This document shows positions 64,000 through 64,000 of a stretch of 64,000 bases of DNA, piece by piece. The stretch lies in NCBI GenBank assembly GCA_024401695.1, contig JAKSKN010000001.1:310001-374000 (forward strand), given 5' to 3'. The stretch comes from Bacteroidales bacterium. Its GTDB lineage: Bacteria; Bacteroidota; Bacteroidia; Bacteroidales; UBA932. Each line of letters begins with the position of its first letter. Within the stretch, counting starts at the first letter, position 1. Below the pieces are notes generated by a model. It saw only the letters and a list, made by a program, of their open reading frames with translations, ran no database searches and was not told where the DNA came from. The translations under genes were made by a program, and so were the position numbers.

Positions 64000-64000
64000 T

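Overview
The window comes from a member of the Bacteroidota, most likely order Bacteroidales. Evidence for this: a SusC/SusD pair; about twenty copies of the Bacteroidota -7 promoter element TAnnTTTG just upstream of genes; families largely restricted to the phylum (DUF4290, DUF4293, DUF3822-like, FISUMP, a DUF6057-like protein); and the AddAB-type helicase-nuclease pair typical of the group. Base composition is moderately high in G+C inside genes and AT-rich between them. No rRNA, tRNA, CRISPR array, intact insertion sequence or prophage was seen. The family or genus cannot be fixed from this window.

Layout. 1-1.3 kb: gmk-nadD. 1.3-5.9 kb (minus): a three-gene operon of a DUF6057-like membrane protein, a periplasmic beta-propeller lipoprotein with a haem c motif, and a degenerate GH9-like protein. 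5.9-10.9 kb (minus): susD and susC, closed by a terminator. 10.9-11.3 kb: an AT-rich gap with the first 26 codons of a Bacteroides-type DNA invertase. 11.3-15.6 kb: small barrel protein, dnaK, an RluA-type pseudouridine synthase and a membrane-bound AraC regulator. 15.7-22.1 kb (minus): a packed operon SPOR lipoprotein - inactive-looking M28 peptidase/TonB_C fusion - leuS - two YitT paralogues. 22.2-30.9 kb: CapA-like phosphatase, TPR protein, gyrA, Clp_N protein, esterase, nucleoside phosphorylase, DUF4293, LytTR regulator. 31-37.5 kb: FabF, barrel protein, CoA-transferase - YqaA - tcdA - prfA, and mazG. 37.5-43.1 kb (minus): nrnA - FKBP - MATE - cytidylate kinase-like - cstA. 43.2-49.3 kb: a hypothetical gene - DUF3822 - rsmD, then ackA-pta, a short ComEC and a FISUMP lipoprotein. 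49.3-54 kb: apbE, and DUF4290 - ftsK - lolA-like. 54-57.4 kb: one 1130-residue gene carrying a whole amino-acid ABC importer. 57.4-64 kb: addA/addB and a lytic transglycosylase.

Most of the content is housekeeping: nucleotide and NAD synthesis, translation, chaperoning, DNA topology and repair, division and acetate fermentation. The unusual items are: the single-chain ABC importer, whose binding-protein repeats are arranged as half - full - half with an internal lipobox and an RsbW-like tail; a structured element of about 135 bp inserted in frame into tcdA; the pseudo-peptidase in the leuS operon; the haem/propeller/GH9-like operon below susCD; the invertase remnant above susC; a terminator for ackA-pta buried in the rsmD reading frame; and many promoters so close to start codons that leaderless mRNAs are expected.
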